A DNA stretch of 28,302 nucleotides from AA29 sp041481445 (GTDB lineage Bacteria; Acidobacteriota; Vicinamibacteria; Fen-336): contig JBGPBV010000084.1 in the NCBI GenBank assembly GCA_041481445.1, positions 1 to 28,302 of the forward strand. Reading direction: 5' to 3'. Each line of letters starts with the position of its first letter. The first letter of the stretch is position 1. Positions 1 through 6,765 of the stretch are shown piece by piece. Below the pieces are notes generated by a model that was given only the letters and a program-made list of their open reading frames with translations, did not search any database and was not told where the DNA came from. The translations under genes were made by a program, and so were the position numbers.

Positions 1-39
1 AGCGGCCTCGACTCTGAACCGAGCGCGAGGCGGAGTCAA

Positions 40-56
40 GCCCGCCGGCCGCGGGC
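40..56 (-). terminator. Possible weak hairpin terminator after the aldolase gene
   Basis: A 6-bp GCCCGC/GCGGGC stem with a 5-base loop lies 8 bases past the aldolase stop codon. On the minus strand it is followed by TTGACTCC rather than a run of T, so it is a poor intrinsic terminator. Hairpins of this size are common by chance at this GC content. Confidence 0.25.
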
Positions 57-63
57 CTGCCCG

Positions 64-852
64 TCAGGATCGGAAGCGGTCCACGGCCTCCGTGATGAGC
101 CGCACCAGCTCCGCCTGCGTCAAGGTCACCGTCCCTCCCGGCGACGACGCGGGAGCGAGCGGCCGCGGGGCGGACGCTCCCGGTGGTGCGCCCGCGGGAT
201 CGCACACGGGCGGCGGATAGCCGGAGCGCGCCCGCGACTCCGCGAGCCGCCGGACCTCCTCCGCCGCCAGCGCCTGCTCGTGGCCGAGCAGGCGCGTGAC
301 CAGGGTGACGCGGGCGAGCTGCTCCAGCGTCTCCATGCGCTCCCAGGCCCGCTCCAGCGTGTCTCCGACCGCCAGCGCACCGTGGTTGGCCATGAGCAGG
401 GCCTGGGCGTCGCAGATCGCGCGCCCCACGTGGTCGGCCAGCTCCTCCGTCGAAGGCTGGCCGTACGGGATGATCGGCACTGGCCCCAGCGTGACCACCG
501 CCTCCGCGATGAGGGGCTGATCGAGGGGAATCCCCGCCACCGCGAAGCCGGTGGCGGTCGGGGGATGCGCGTGCACCACCGCGTGGACGTCCGGACGGCG
601 GCGGTAGACGGCGGTGTGCATGAGCGTCTCCGTGGACGCGCGCCCGCCGTCGGTGGGATGGCCCTCGAGGTCGGTGCGGACGATGACGTCGGGGGTCAGG
701 AACCCCTTGCCCACTCCGGCCGGCGTGATCAGCAGGAACGCGCCGACGCGGACGGAGACGTTGCCCTCGTGGCCTCCGATGAGCCCGCGTGCGTAGAGGC
801 GCCGGCCCACCTCGACGATGTCGCAGCGGAGCTGCTGCTCGTCGCGGCTCAC
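64..852 (-). CDS. Class II aldolase/adducin family protein
   Basis: 262 residues with a GTG start. It resembles L-fuculose-phosphate aldolase and related cytoplasmic zinc enzymes that cleave or form sugar phosphates by a retro-aldol reaction. Visible hallmarks are the substrate-loop Gly-Asn at residues 30-31, TPAGVGKG at 43-50, a Glu at 75 in the catalytic position, zinc ligands H94 and H96 in VHAHPP, and a third His at 157 in MANHGA. The GTG start at 852 was chosen because it forms a GTGA overlap with the stop of the upstream YHS gene and has a proper aldolase N-terminus directly after it; the open frame reaches 969 but the extra residues are shadow sequence. About 45 residues after the core are Pro/Ala/Gly-rich and end in a short helix. 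The substrate cannot be read from the sequence; an epimerase or dehydratase of the same fold is possible. Confidence 0.85.
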   Translation of the reverse strand: MSRDEQQLRCDIVEVGRRLYARGLIGGHEGNVSVRVGAFLLITPAGVGKGFLTPDVIVRTDLEGHPTDGGRASTETLMHTAVYRRRPDVHAVVHAHPPTATGFAVAGIPLDQPLIAEAVVTLGPVPIIPYGQPSTEELADHVGRAICDAQALLMANHGALAVGDTLERAWERMETLEQLARVTLVTRLLGHEQALAAEEVRRLAESRARSGYPPPVCDPAGAPPGASAPRPLAPASSPGGTVTLTQAELVRLITEAVDRFRS

Positions 853-1118
853 GTCGCGGCGGGAAGCCCCGCCTCCGCGCGTTCGCGGCACGCGTGGGAG
901 CAGAAGTACCGCTCGCGGCCGTCCACCACGGCCACCACCGCTCGCGAGCGGGGCAGGAAGGTGCCGCACACCCGGTCGCGCACCATCTCCGTGGCCGGGG
1001 CCGGCCGCCGGTCCGCATCCCGGTAGCCCTGAACCATCGCGGCCACGAAGCGCAGGACGAAGCGCAGCACGAGCAGCACGAAGACGATGCGGACGAGCCG
1101 GGCCAGGAAGAGGATCAC
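849..1118 (-). CDS. Small membrane protein with YHS/TRASH-like metal-binding domain
   Basis: 89 residues with a GTG start. Residues 3-28 are a strongly hydrophobic membrane segment. Residues 45-82 resemble a YHS/TRASH treble-clef domain, with C51 in VCGTF and the YFCSHAC cluster (C73, H75, C77) as likely metal ligands. Such domains occur in metal-handling proteins and are thought to bind or sense transition metals; which metal is unknown here. The gene overlaps the upstream TPR gene by 4 bp (GTGA) and the downstream aldolase by 4 bp, so it is probably made by translational coupling; no strong ribosome binding site is seen. Confidence 0.75.
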   Translation of the reverse strand: MILFLARLVRIVFVLLVLRFVLRFVAAMVQGYRDADRRPAPATEMVRDRVCGTFLPRSRAVVAVVDGRERYFCSHACRERAEAGLPAAT

Positions 1119-1756
1119 GAGGGTGCGCCGGAGGCTCCGCGTCCGGAGCGGATCTTGTTCACCTGCTCCTGCAGGCCCTGGAGCTGGGGGTCGCCGGGGT
1201 AGCGCTTTAGGAGGCCCTCCCAGACCGCGGCCGCCTCCTGCGGCCGGCCGGACTGCACGAGGGCGAGGCCCTTGTTGAAGAGCGCCTTCTTGTGTCCAGG
1301 GTCCGACTGCAGGGCCCGGTCGAACTCGGCCAGGGCCTCCGCGGCCTTGCCGAGGTTGAGCAGGGAGGCCCCGAGGTCCACCCGCACGTCGTTGTTGTCC
1401 GGCTTGAGGGCGACGGCCTCGCGATACCAGCGGGCGGCGTCCTCGTACTGCTCGTGGTCCATGAGCAGGTTCCCGAGCTCGATGCGGACCTGGAGGTTCT
1501 GCTTGTCCCGGGCGGCGAGGCTCTCCAGCGTGCGCACCTCGTCGGGGTCGGCGGGCCCGGGCGGCCCCTCGCGACCGGCGGCGGGCGCGGCCCCGGTGGC
1601 GGCGCCGGGGCCGGCGGCGGATCGGGGCGGGGCGGCCTCCGCGGGCCGGACCCGCGTGTCCGAGGTCGGCCGGTCTCCGAGCCCGGCCGCCATGTAGCCG
1701 AGGACGAACCCGAAGATCATTCCCGCCACGGCGAACACCATCGGCTCGCGTTTCAT
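1115..1756 (-). CDS. Membrane-anchored TPR protein
   Basis: 213 residues. Residues 6-24 form one N-terminal membrane segment, followed by an Ala/Pro/Gly-rich linker (about 30-75) and three consecutive tetratricopeptide repeats at about 87-120, 122-155 and 157-190, with the usual Gly/Ala/Pro spacing (for example YEDAARWYREAVALKPDN). TPR domains are protein-binding scaffolds; the layout resembles the TPR domain of cytochrome c maturation protein CcmI or YfgM-like proteins, but no neighbouring gene confirms either. The ATG lies 11 bp after the FabH stop with a purine-rich AAAGAG upstream. The partner protein is unknown. Confidence 0.8.
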   Translation of the reverse strand: MKREPMVFAVAGMIFGFVLGYMAAGLGDRPTSDTRVRPAEAAPPRSAAGPGAATGAAPAAGREGPPGPADPDEVRTLESLAARDKQNLQVRIELGNLLMDHEQYEDAARWYREAVALKPDNNDVRVDLGASLLNLGKAAEALAEFDRALQSDPGHKKALFNKGLALVQSGRPQEAAAVWEGLLKRYPGDPQLQGLQEQVNKIRSGRGASGAPS

Positions 1757-1767
1757 GGGAGCTCTTT

Positions 1768-2775
1768 CTACCAGGGCACGCCCGACCAGCGCAGGACGAT
1801 CGCCCCCACGGTGAGGCCGGCCCCCACGGAGGCCAGCAGCACGAGGTGGCCCTTGGCCAGCCGGCCCTCGTCGAGGGCGGTGCCGAGGGCGAGAGGGATC
1901 GTGGCCGCGGTCGTGTTCCCGTAGCGGTCGATGTTCTTCACCACCTTCTCGTCCGGCAGCTCCAGCCGCTGGCGGGAGGCCTCGATGATGCGCAGGTTGG
2001 CCTGGTGGGCGACGAAGAGGTCGAGGTCGGCGGGCTTGAAGTGATTCCGCTGGAGGACGATCTGGCTCGCCTCCGCGAACTTCCGCACCGCGTACTTGAA
2101 GACGTGCGGGCCGACCTGGTGGACGTAGTGCAGGCGCTGGTCCACCGTCTCGTGGCTGGCCGGGCGCGCGCTGCCTCCCGCCGGCATGTTCAGGTAGCAG
2201 CCGCCGGAGCCGTCCACCTCGTGGTAGAAGTCGAGGATCCCGGTGTCGTCCACCGAGGGCTCGAGCAGGACCGCCCCCGCCCCGTCCCCGAACAGCACGC
2301 AGGTCGTGCGGTCCTTGTAGTCGATGATCGACGACATCACGTCCGCCCCGATCACCAGCACCTTGCGGTGCGCCCCCGACTGGATGAACTGCGCGCCCAC
2401 GGTCAGGGCGTAGACGAACCCCGAGCAGGCGGCGGAGATGTCGAAGGCCCATGCCTTGCTGGCGCGGATCTTGTCCTGGACCACGCAGGCGGTGGCGGGG
2501 AAGATCGTGTCCGGAGTGACCGTGCCCACGATGATGAGGTCGATCTCGTCCGCCCCCATCCCCCGCTTCTCCAGGGCCATCCGCGCGGCCCTGGCCGCCA
2601 GCTCGCTCGTGGGCGTGCCCGGCTCCACGATATGGCGCTGCCGGATGCCCGTGCGAGTGCGGATCCATTCGTCGGAGGTGTCGACCATCTTCTCGAGGTC
2701 GGCGTTGGTCAGGACGCGCTCGGGCACGTAGCGGCCCAGCGCCGTGATCGCGGCCCTCGGCGATGCGGAGCCCAT
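1768..2775 (-). CDS. fabH: Beta-ketoacyl-ACP synthase III (FabH)
   Basis: 335 residues, the normal FabH length. The enzyme condenses acetyl-CoA (or another acyl-CoA) with malonyl-ACP to start fatty-acid synthesis in the cytoplasm. The full catalytic triad is visible: C117 in DISAACSGF, H257 in VAHQAN and N287 in RYGNTTAA. The acyl-binding motif region TSDEWIRTRTGI (33-44) and the glycine-rich C-terminus GAGLTVGA are intact. It is the first gene after a clear promoter and precedes TPR, YHS and aldolase genes, not the usual plsX-fabD-fabG cluster, so it may be a second copy with a specialised primer preference; that is inference. A purine-rich GAGGGGAGA lies upstream of the ATG. Confidence 0.95.
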   Translation of the reverse strand: MGSASPRAAITALGRYVPERVLTNADLEKMVDTSDEWIRTRTGIRQRHIVEPGTPTSELAARAARMALEKRGMGADEIDLIIVGTVTPDTIFPATACVVQDKIRASKAWAFDISAACSGFVYALTVGAQFIQSGAHRKVLVIGADVMSSIIDYKDRTTCVLFGDGAGAVLLEPSVDDTGILDFYHEVDGSGGCYLNMPAGGSARPASHETVDQRLHYVHQVGPHVFKYAVRKFAEASQIVLQRNHFKPADLDLFVAHQANLRIIEASRQRLELPDEKVVKNIDRYGNTTAATIPLALGTALDEGRLAKGHLVLLASVGAGLTVGAIVLRWSGVPW

Positions 2776-2830
2776 TCCCCTGATCGTCTCCCCTCTCGCG
2801 CCCTGGAGCGCGCCGGACGAGAAAGGGTCT

Positions 2831-2860
2831 ATTAAAGTGGACCGTCCGGCCGTGGGTCAA
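2831..2860 (-). promoter_or_regulatory. Sigma-70-like promoter for the fabH operon
   Basis: On the minus strand TTGACC (2860-2855) is followed after 18 bases by TTTAAT (2836-2831), close to the -35 and -10 consensus. It stands out as an A/T-rich stretch in GC-rich surroundings, about 55 bases upstream of the fabH ATG and just past the end of the upstream glycosyltransferase gene. No other promoter is evident before the four genes that follow. Confidence 0.6.
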
Positions 2861-2870
2861 GGCGAAGGGC

Positions 2871-3539
2871 CTACGGGTCCCGGTAGAGCCGCTCCAGGCC
2901 CTCGGGCGGGCGGCCGAGGGCATAGAGGGCGAGCAGCCTCCAGTTGCGCACGGTGGCCCCCACGATGCCGTGGCGCTCCCATCGGCGCGGGCTGGTGAAG
3001 GCGCGCACGGGCGGAAAGGCCAGACGCCCCGTCCGGCGCAGACGCGCCACGAAGGCCACGTCTTCCATCAGGGGCAGGGGCGGCACTCCGCCCAGGCGCG
3101 CGTAGACCTCGCGGCGGACGAAGAGACCCTGGTCTCCGTAGGGCAGCTTGAACAGGCGCACCCGGACGCGGACGGCCGCCTCCACGACCCGGAAGGCCCG
3201 CCGGGGGGAGTCGACGGCCAGGCGGAACGCGCCGCCCACCACGTCATCGGGCAGCGCGGCCAGCGCCTCCGCCCAGCCCGCCTCCAGCCGGGTATCCGCG
3301 TGCAGGAAGACCAGCCACTGGCCGGCGGCGGCCCGCGCGCCCGCGTCGAGCTGACGGCCCCGGCCCCGAGGCGCGGCGAGGACGCGCACCCCCTCCGCGG
3401 CCGCGACCTCCCGCGTGCGGTCGCGGGACCCTCCGTCCACCACGATCACCTCCGTGGCTTCGCGGACCGAGCGGATGGCCGCGGGGAGGGATCCCTCCTC
3501 GTCGAGAGCGGGGATGACGACAGAGACGGAGGATCTCAC
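2871..3539 (-). CDS. Family 2 glycosyltransferase, TIGR04283-like
   Basis: 222 residues with a GTG start. This is a GT-A fold glycosyltransferase domain: SVVIPALDEE at 5-14 (nucleotide binding), VVDGGSRDRT at 33-42, LHADTRL at 79-85 (acid residue for metal and sugar-nucleotide), GDQGLF at 135-140 and MEDVAF at 158-163. The pattern and short length match the TIGR04283 family ('transferase 2, rSAM/selenodomain-associated'), whose substrate is not established. The open frame continues to 4064 but only as antisense of the thioesterase gene; the GTG at 3539 puts the first beta strand directly at the N-terminus. It is divergent from the thioesterase gene, sharing an 87-bp gap. No radical-SAM or phosphotransferase partner gene lies next to it. 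Confidence 0.85.
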   Translation of the reverse strand: MRSSVSVVIPALDEEGSLPAAIRSVREATEVIVVDGGSRDRTREVAAAEGVRVLAAPRGRGRQLDAGARAAAGQWLVFLHADTRLEAGWAEALAALPDDVVGGAFRLAVDSPRRAFRVVEAAVRVRVRLFKLPYGDQGLFVRREVYARLGGVPPLPLMEDVAFVARLRRTGRLAFPPVRAFTSPRRWERHGIVGATVRNWRLLALYALGRPPEGLERLYRDP

Positions 3540-3626
3540 CAGGCGACCGCGCGGAAGCGGGAGCAGGATAACTCCGCTAGAGTGGGCCTGCCCAGCGCCC
3601 GGCGGCGTGAGCGGGCGGGAGGCGAC

Positions 3627-4082
3627 GTGACCCAGCACAAGCCGCACCACCCCTGGATGCCGAGGACGCCGGAGGATCTCCTGCGGGTGATGGAGGAGCA
3701 TGTCCCCTTCAATCGCTACCTCGGCCTGCGCGGGGAGTCGGTGGGCAAGGGGGTCTGCGTGCTCGTCCTTCCCGTGCGCGCGGAGTTCGTGGGGGACCCG
3801 CGCCGGCCCGCCCTGCACGGGGGCGTCGTCTCCATGCTGATCGACACCGCGGGCGGGGTGGCCGCCTGGTCCGCGCTCTCGCCGGGGGAGAGCGTGTCGA
3901 CGGTGGACATGCGGGTCGACTACCTGGAGCCGGCCGGGCTGGGGGCGGACCTCCGCGCGGCGGCGGAGCTGATGCGCAAGGGCAACCGCGTCTGCCACGT
4001 GCGCGTCGCGGTCACCCAGGGCGAGGTCCTGGTCGCGGAGGGACGCGCGGTGTACAACATCCACAGGAGGACGACCGAGTAA
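3627..4082 (+). CDS. PaaI-family hotdog thioesterase
   Basis: 151 residues with a GTG start preceded by GGGAGG. The single hotdog domain carries the family signature ALHGGVVSMLIDTAGG at 62-77, with the HGG at 64-66 and the likely catalytic Asp at 73. Members hydrolyse acyl-CoA thioesters in the cytoplasm, often aromatic or medium-chain acyl-CoA; the substrate cannot be told here. An ATG at 3657 would give 141 residues but has no clear ribosome binding site. The stop codon is 2 bases before the ATG of the next gene, so the two are co-transcribed and probably coupled. Confidence 0.85.
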   Translation: MTQHKPHHPWMPRTPEDLLRVMEEHVPFNRYLGLRGESVGKGVCVLVLPVRAEFVGDPRRPALHGGVVSMLIDTAGGVAAWSALSPGESVSTVDMRVDYLEPAGLGADLRAAAELMRKGNRVCHVRVAVTQGEVLVAEGRAVYNIHRRTTE

Positions 4083-4084
4083 CC

Positions 4085-4570
4085 ATGCCCATCCCGCTCC
4101 CCATGGCCCCCGCGCCCGCGCGGCTGGTGCCCTGCACCGAGTGCGGCAAGTGCTGCACCTACGTGTCCGTCGGCATCAACGCGCCCACCACCATCGCGGG
4201 TGCCTCCGACATCCTCTGGTACCTCTACCACGACCAGGTCAGCGTCTACCGCGACGGCGACGGCGACTGGTCGGTGGTCTTCGAGACCCGCTGTCGCCAC
4301 CTCCAGGACGACCTCTTCTGCGGCGTGTACGCGGAGCGGCCGCTCATCTGCCGCGACTTCGACAACCTCACCTGCGAGGTCAACGACCCCGAAGGCGGCC
4401 GGACCTTCGCCGCTCCCGAGGACTTCCTCGGCTGGCTGCGCCAGACGCGCCCCCGGCTCTACGCCCGGCTGGCCCGGCGCTACATGCCGGCCGCGCTGCG
4501 CGCGCGGATGGAGCGCGATCCCCACCCCGCTCCCGCCGGCGCCGCCGCCGGGCGGGAGGCCGCGCCCTGA
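4085..4570 (+). CDS. YkgJ-family cysteine-cluster protein
   Basis: 161 residues. The CTECGKCC cluster (C17, C20, C23, C24) followed by C70, C79, C89 (in PLICRDF) and C97 is the signature of the YkgJ/UPF0153 zinc- or iron-chelating family. The biochemical role of the family is unproven; an Fe-S or zinc site is assumed from the cysteines. It follows the thioesterase by 2 bases and its stop codon overlaps the proposed CTG start of the epimerase gene (CTGA), so the three genes form one operon. The C-terminal 20 residues are Ala/Pro-rich. Confidence 0.8.
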   Translation: MPIPLPMAPAPARLVPCTECGKCCTYVSVGINAPTTIAGASDILWYLYHDQVSVYRDGDGDWSVVFETRCRHLQDDLFCGVYAERPLICRDFDNLTCEVNDPEGGRTFAAPEDFLGWLRQTRPRLYARLARRYMPAALRARMERDPHPAPAGAAAGREAAP

Positions 4571-5565
4571 AGGGCCTCGTCGTCGGGGGGAACCGCTTCG
4601 TCGGCTACGACCTCGTCTGGCGCCTCCTCGCCGGCGGGCACGACGTCACCGTCTTCAACCGCGGGCGCCTCCCCGATCCCTTCGGAGACCGCGTCGAGCA
4701 CCTCCGCGGCGATCGGACCACCGACGACTTCGACCGCGCCCTCGCCCTTCGCCGCTTCGACTTCGTGGTGGACTTCGCGGGGTTCGTGGCCGCGGACGTG
4801 GAGAGGGCCCTCCGCGTCCTCGAGGGCCGGGTCGGCCACTACGTGTTCATCAGCACCGGCCAGGTGTACCTCGTCCGCGAGCCGCGGCCGCTGCCCGCGC
4901 GCGAGGAGGACTACGACGGGCCGCTGATGGCGGAGCCGCCCGCCGGCCATCGCGATCGTGCGGACTGGGAGTACGGCATGGGCAAGCGCGCGTGCGAGGA
5001 CGTGCTCGCGCGCTCCGGCCTCCCGTCCACCCGGCTGCGCATCCCCATGGTGAACGGCGAGCGCGACTACCACCGGCGGCTCGAGGGCTACCTCTGGCGG
5101 CTCCTCGACGGCGGCCCCCTGCTCGTGCCCGACGGCGGCCGCCATCGCGTCCGCCACGTCTATTCGCGGGACGTGGCCCGCGCCGTCACCCTTCTCCTGG
5201 GCCAGCCCCGCGCGCGGGGCCAGGCCTACAACCTCTGCCAGGAGGAGACGCCGACGCTGGCGGAGGTGCTGGAGACGGTGGCGGGGCTGCTGGGGGCCCC
5301 GGCGCGGCTGCAGCCGATCGCGCGGGCGGATCTCGAGGAGGCGGGGCTCGACCCCGTGAAGGTGTCGCCGTTCTCCGGGCGCTGGATGTCGTTCCTGGAT
5401 CCGTCGCGGGCCCGCGACGAGCTGGGCTTCTCGCCCACGCCGCTCGGCACCTCCCTGGCCTCGATCGTGGCCGGCTTCCTGGCCCATCCCCCCGCCGCCC
5501 CCCCGGAGGCCTACGCCACGCGCGCCCGGGAGCTCGCCCTGGCCGCCCGCGTCGCCCCTCGCTGA
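4567..5565 (+). CDS. NAD-dependent epimerase/dehydratase (extended SDR)
   Basis: 332 residues from a proposed CTG start. The N-terminus has the Rossmann glycine motif VGGNRFVG at 6-13, a D at 69 in the VVDFAGF strand, and the catalytic YGMGK (Y136, K140). Members act on nucleotide-sugars or isoprenoid/flavonoid-like substrates in the cytoplasm; the variant motif GGNRFxG is seen in sugar-nucleotide epimerases and in chloroplast-type CSP41 relatives. No ATG, GTG or TTG lies between the end of useful sequence upstream and the Rossmann motif, whereas CTG at 4567 overlaps the upstream TGA and has GGGAGG 9 bases before it. A fourth-gene partner is absent, so the sugar cannot be named. Confidence 0.85.
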   Translation: MKGLVVGGNRFVGYDLVWRLLAGGHDVTVFNRGRLPDPFGDRVEHLRGDRTTDDFDRALALRRFDFVVDFAGFVAADVERALRVLEGRVGHYVFISTGQVYLVREPRPLPAREEDYDGPLMAEPPAGHRDRADWEYGMGKRACEDVLARSGLPSTRLRIPMVNGERDYHRRLEGYLWRLLDGGPLLVPDGGRHRVRHVYSRDVARAVTLLLGQPRARGQAYNLCQEETPTLAEVLETVAGLLGAPARLQPIARADLEEAGLDPVKVSPFSGRWMSFLDPSRARDELGFSPTPLGTSLASIVAGFLAHPPAAPPEAYATRARELALAARVAPR

Positions 5566-5598
5566 TCCCGGCGCGGGGGGCCGGAGGGTCCCTTGCAA

Positions 5599-5637
5599 TT
5601 GACGTTGAAATGTTGGAATCTTTCACTTGAAAGGAGG
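5599..5637 (+). promoter_or_regulatory. Probable promoter/operator of the Xre-RES operon overlapping the RBS
   Basis: A rare A/T-rich patch. TTGACG at 5599-5604 is a fair -35 element, but no good -10 follows. CTTTCA-CT-TGAAAG at 5620-5633 is a perfect inverted repeat with a 2-base centre, and TTGAAA recurs at 5605-5610 and 5627-5632, 22 bp apart (about two helical turns). The right arm runs into AAAGGAGG (5630-5637), the ribosome binding site of the antitoxin gene. Antitoxins of this family usually repress their own promoter by binding inverted repeats, so this is the natural operator candidate. Confidence 0.5.
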
Positions 5638-5642
5638 CGGCC

Positions 5643-6038
5643 GTGGCCGCCCGGACCCGGGAGCGCCGCCCCGCTCCCCGCCCCGCCGCCGTCCCGCGCC
5701 GCAACGTCGTCCTGACGCGGGCCGCCCTGCGCGCGGCCGTCCTCCTCGGCCTCTCCCAGCAGGACCTGGCGGGCGTGCTCGGCGTGAGCCCGTCCACCGT
5801 CTCGCGGCTGGACGACCGTCCCCTGGATCCGGCCCGCAAGGAGGGGGAGCTGGCCGTGCTGTTCGTGCGCCTCTTCCGCAGCCTGGACGCCCTGCTGGGG
5901 GGGAGCACGGAGAAGGCGCGGCAGTGGCTGCACGCCCCGAACCACCACCTGGGCGGCGTCCCCGCGGAAAGGATCCGTACCGTCACCGGCCTCGTCGATG
6001 CCATCGAGTATCTGGACGCGATGCGGGGGAAGGTCTAA
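5643..6038 (+). CDS. Xre/MbcA/ParS-type antitoxin
   Basis: 131 residues with a GTG start 5 bases after a near-perfect AAAGGAGG. An Xre-like helix-turn-helix lies at about 35-57 (LGLSQQDLAGVLGVSPSTVS), and the C-terminal half is the MbcA/ParS/DUF2384 toxin-binding domain, ending in the typical ARQWLHAPNHHLGG (92-105) and TGLVDAIEYLDAM. It should bind the RES toxin encoded next and autorepress the operon. The N-terminal 20 residues are Arg/Pro-rich and probably disordered. It overlaps the toxin gene by 41 bases. Confidence 0.9.
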   Translation: MAARTRERRPAPRPAAVPRRNVVLTRAALRAAVLLGLSQQDLAGVLGVSPSTVSRLDDRPLDPARKEGELAVLFVRLFRSLDALLGGSTEKARQWLHAPNHHLGGVPAERIRTVTGLVDAIEYLDAMRGKV

Positions 6039-6753
6039 CCTCCGCCGGCTCGCCGGCCGCGCCTGGCGGGTCGTCGAGAGCCAGCACCTGTTCGCCACGC
6101 GGAAGCTGGTGGACTCCGACGAGGAGCAGGCGCTCCTGGAGGAGCTCATCGAGGAGGCCAAGCCCCCCGCCGACGCTCCCCCGGGACTCCACTACCTGCT
6201 CTTCACCCCCTTCCGCTACCCGCCCCTGGGCCACGGCTCGCGGTTCGGGACGCGGCGGGAACGCGGGATCTGGTACGGCGCGCGCGCGCGCGCGACCGCC
6301 TTCGCGGAGAAGGCCTACTACCTGCTCCTGTTCCTGGAGGGCACGGCGGCCCTTCTCACGCCCCTGGAGGTCGACGTGTCGATCTTCCAGGCCGCCTACG
6401 AGACCGCGCGCGGAGTCGACCTCACGCGGGGGGCTCTCGCGCGGTACCGCGCCGTGCTGTCCTCGCCCGTGAGCTACGCCGAGGCCCAGGCCCTCGGCGG
6501 AGAGGCGCGCGCGGACGGGGCGGAGGCGCTCGCCTACTACTCGGCGCGGGATCCGGGCGGCGGGACGAACGTCGGCCTGCTCGTCCCCTCCGCCCTGGCC
6601 TCGCGGCGGCCGACCGTGCCCGAGAGCTGGCGGTGCGTGGTGACCCGCGAGGGGGTCGAGGTCACCAAGGAGGACGTGTTCCGGTCGTCGTCCTTCGCGT
6701 TCCCGCGCGCCACCTTCGAGGTCGGCGGCCGGCTGCCCGCCCCCGCGTTCTGA
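5998..6753 (+). CDS. RES-domain toxin (NAD+-degrading family)
   Basis: 251 residues. RES toxins such as Mycobacterium tuberculosis MbcT and the Photorhabdus/Pseudomonas RES proteins destroy cellular NAD+. Motifs match: AWRVVES (22-28) with the first conserved Arg at 24, GSRFG (80-84) and RGIWYGARARATAFAE (89-104) giving the core Arg and Glu residues, and a later VSYAEAQALG segment with the Ser region. The ATG at 5998 is the only usual start before the domain; it lies inside the antitoxin frame, a 41-base overlap typical of tight TA coupling. A 17-base alternating GC tract (6278-6294) sits inside the RES motif. The gene converges on PPK2 with 12 bp between stop codons. Confidence 0.9.
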   Translation: MPSSIWTRCGGRSNLRRLAGRAWRVVESQHLFATRKLVDSDEEQALLEELIEEAKPPADAPPGLHYLLFTPFRYPPLGHGSRFGTRRERGIWYGARARATAFAEKAYYLLLFLEGTAALLTPLEVDVSIFQAAYETARGVDLTRGALARYRAVLSSPVSYAEAQALGGEARADGAEALAYYSARDPGGGTNVGLLVPSALASRRPTVPESWRCVVTREGVEVTKEDVFRSSSFAFPRATFEVGGRLPAPAF

Positions 6754-6765
6754 GAGCGGAGGGGG

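Noticed and set aside
5..50. Anticodon-arm-like sequence with CTCTGAA loop resembling tRNA-Gln(CUG)
   Set aside because: The stem has a mismatch, no canonical T-loop or CCA acceptor end follows, and the 5' part would lie outside the window.
3540..4064. N-terminal extension of the glycosyltransferase
   Set aside because: This stretch is the antisense of the thioesterase gene; the fold begins at GTG 3539.
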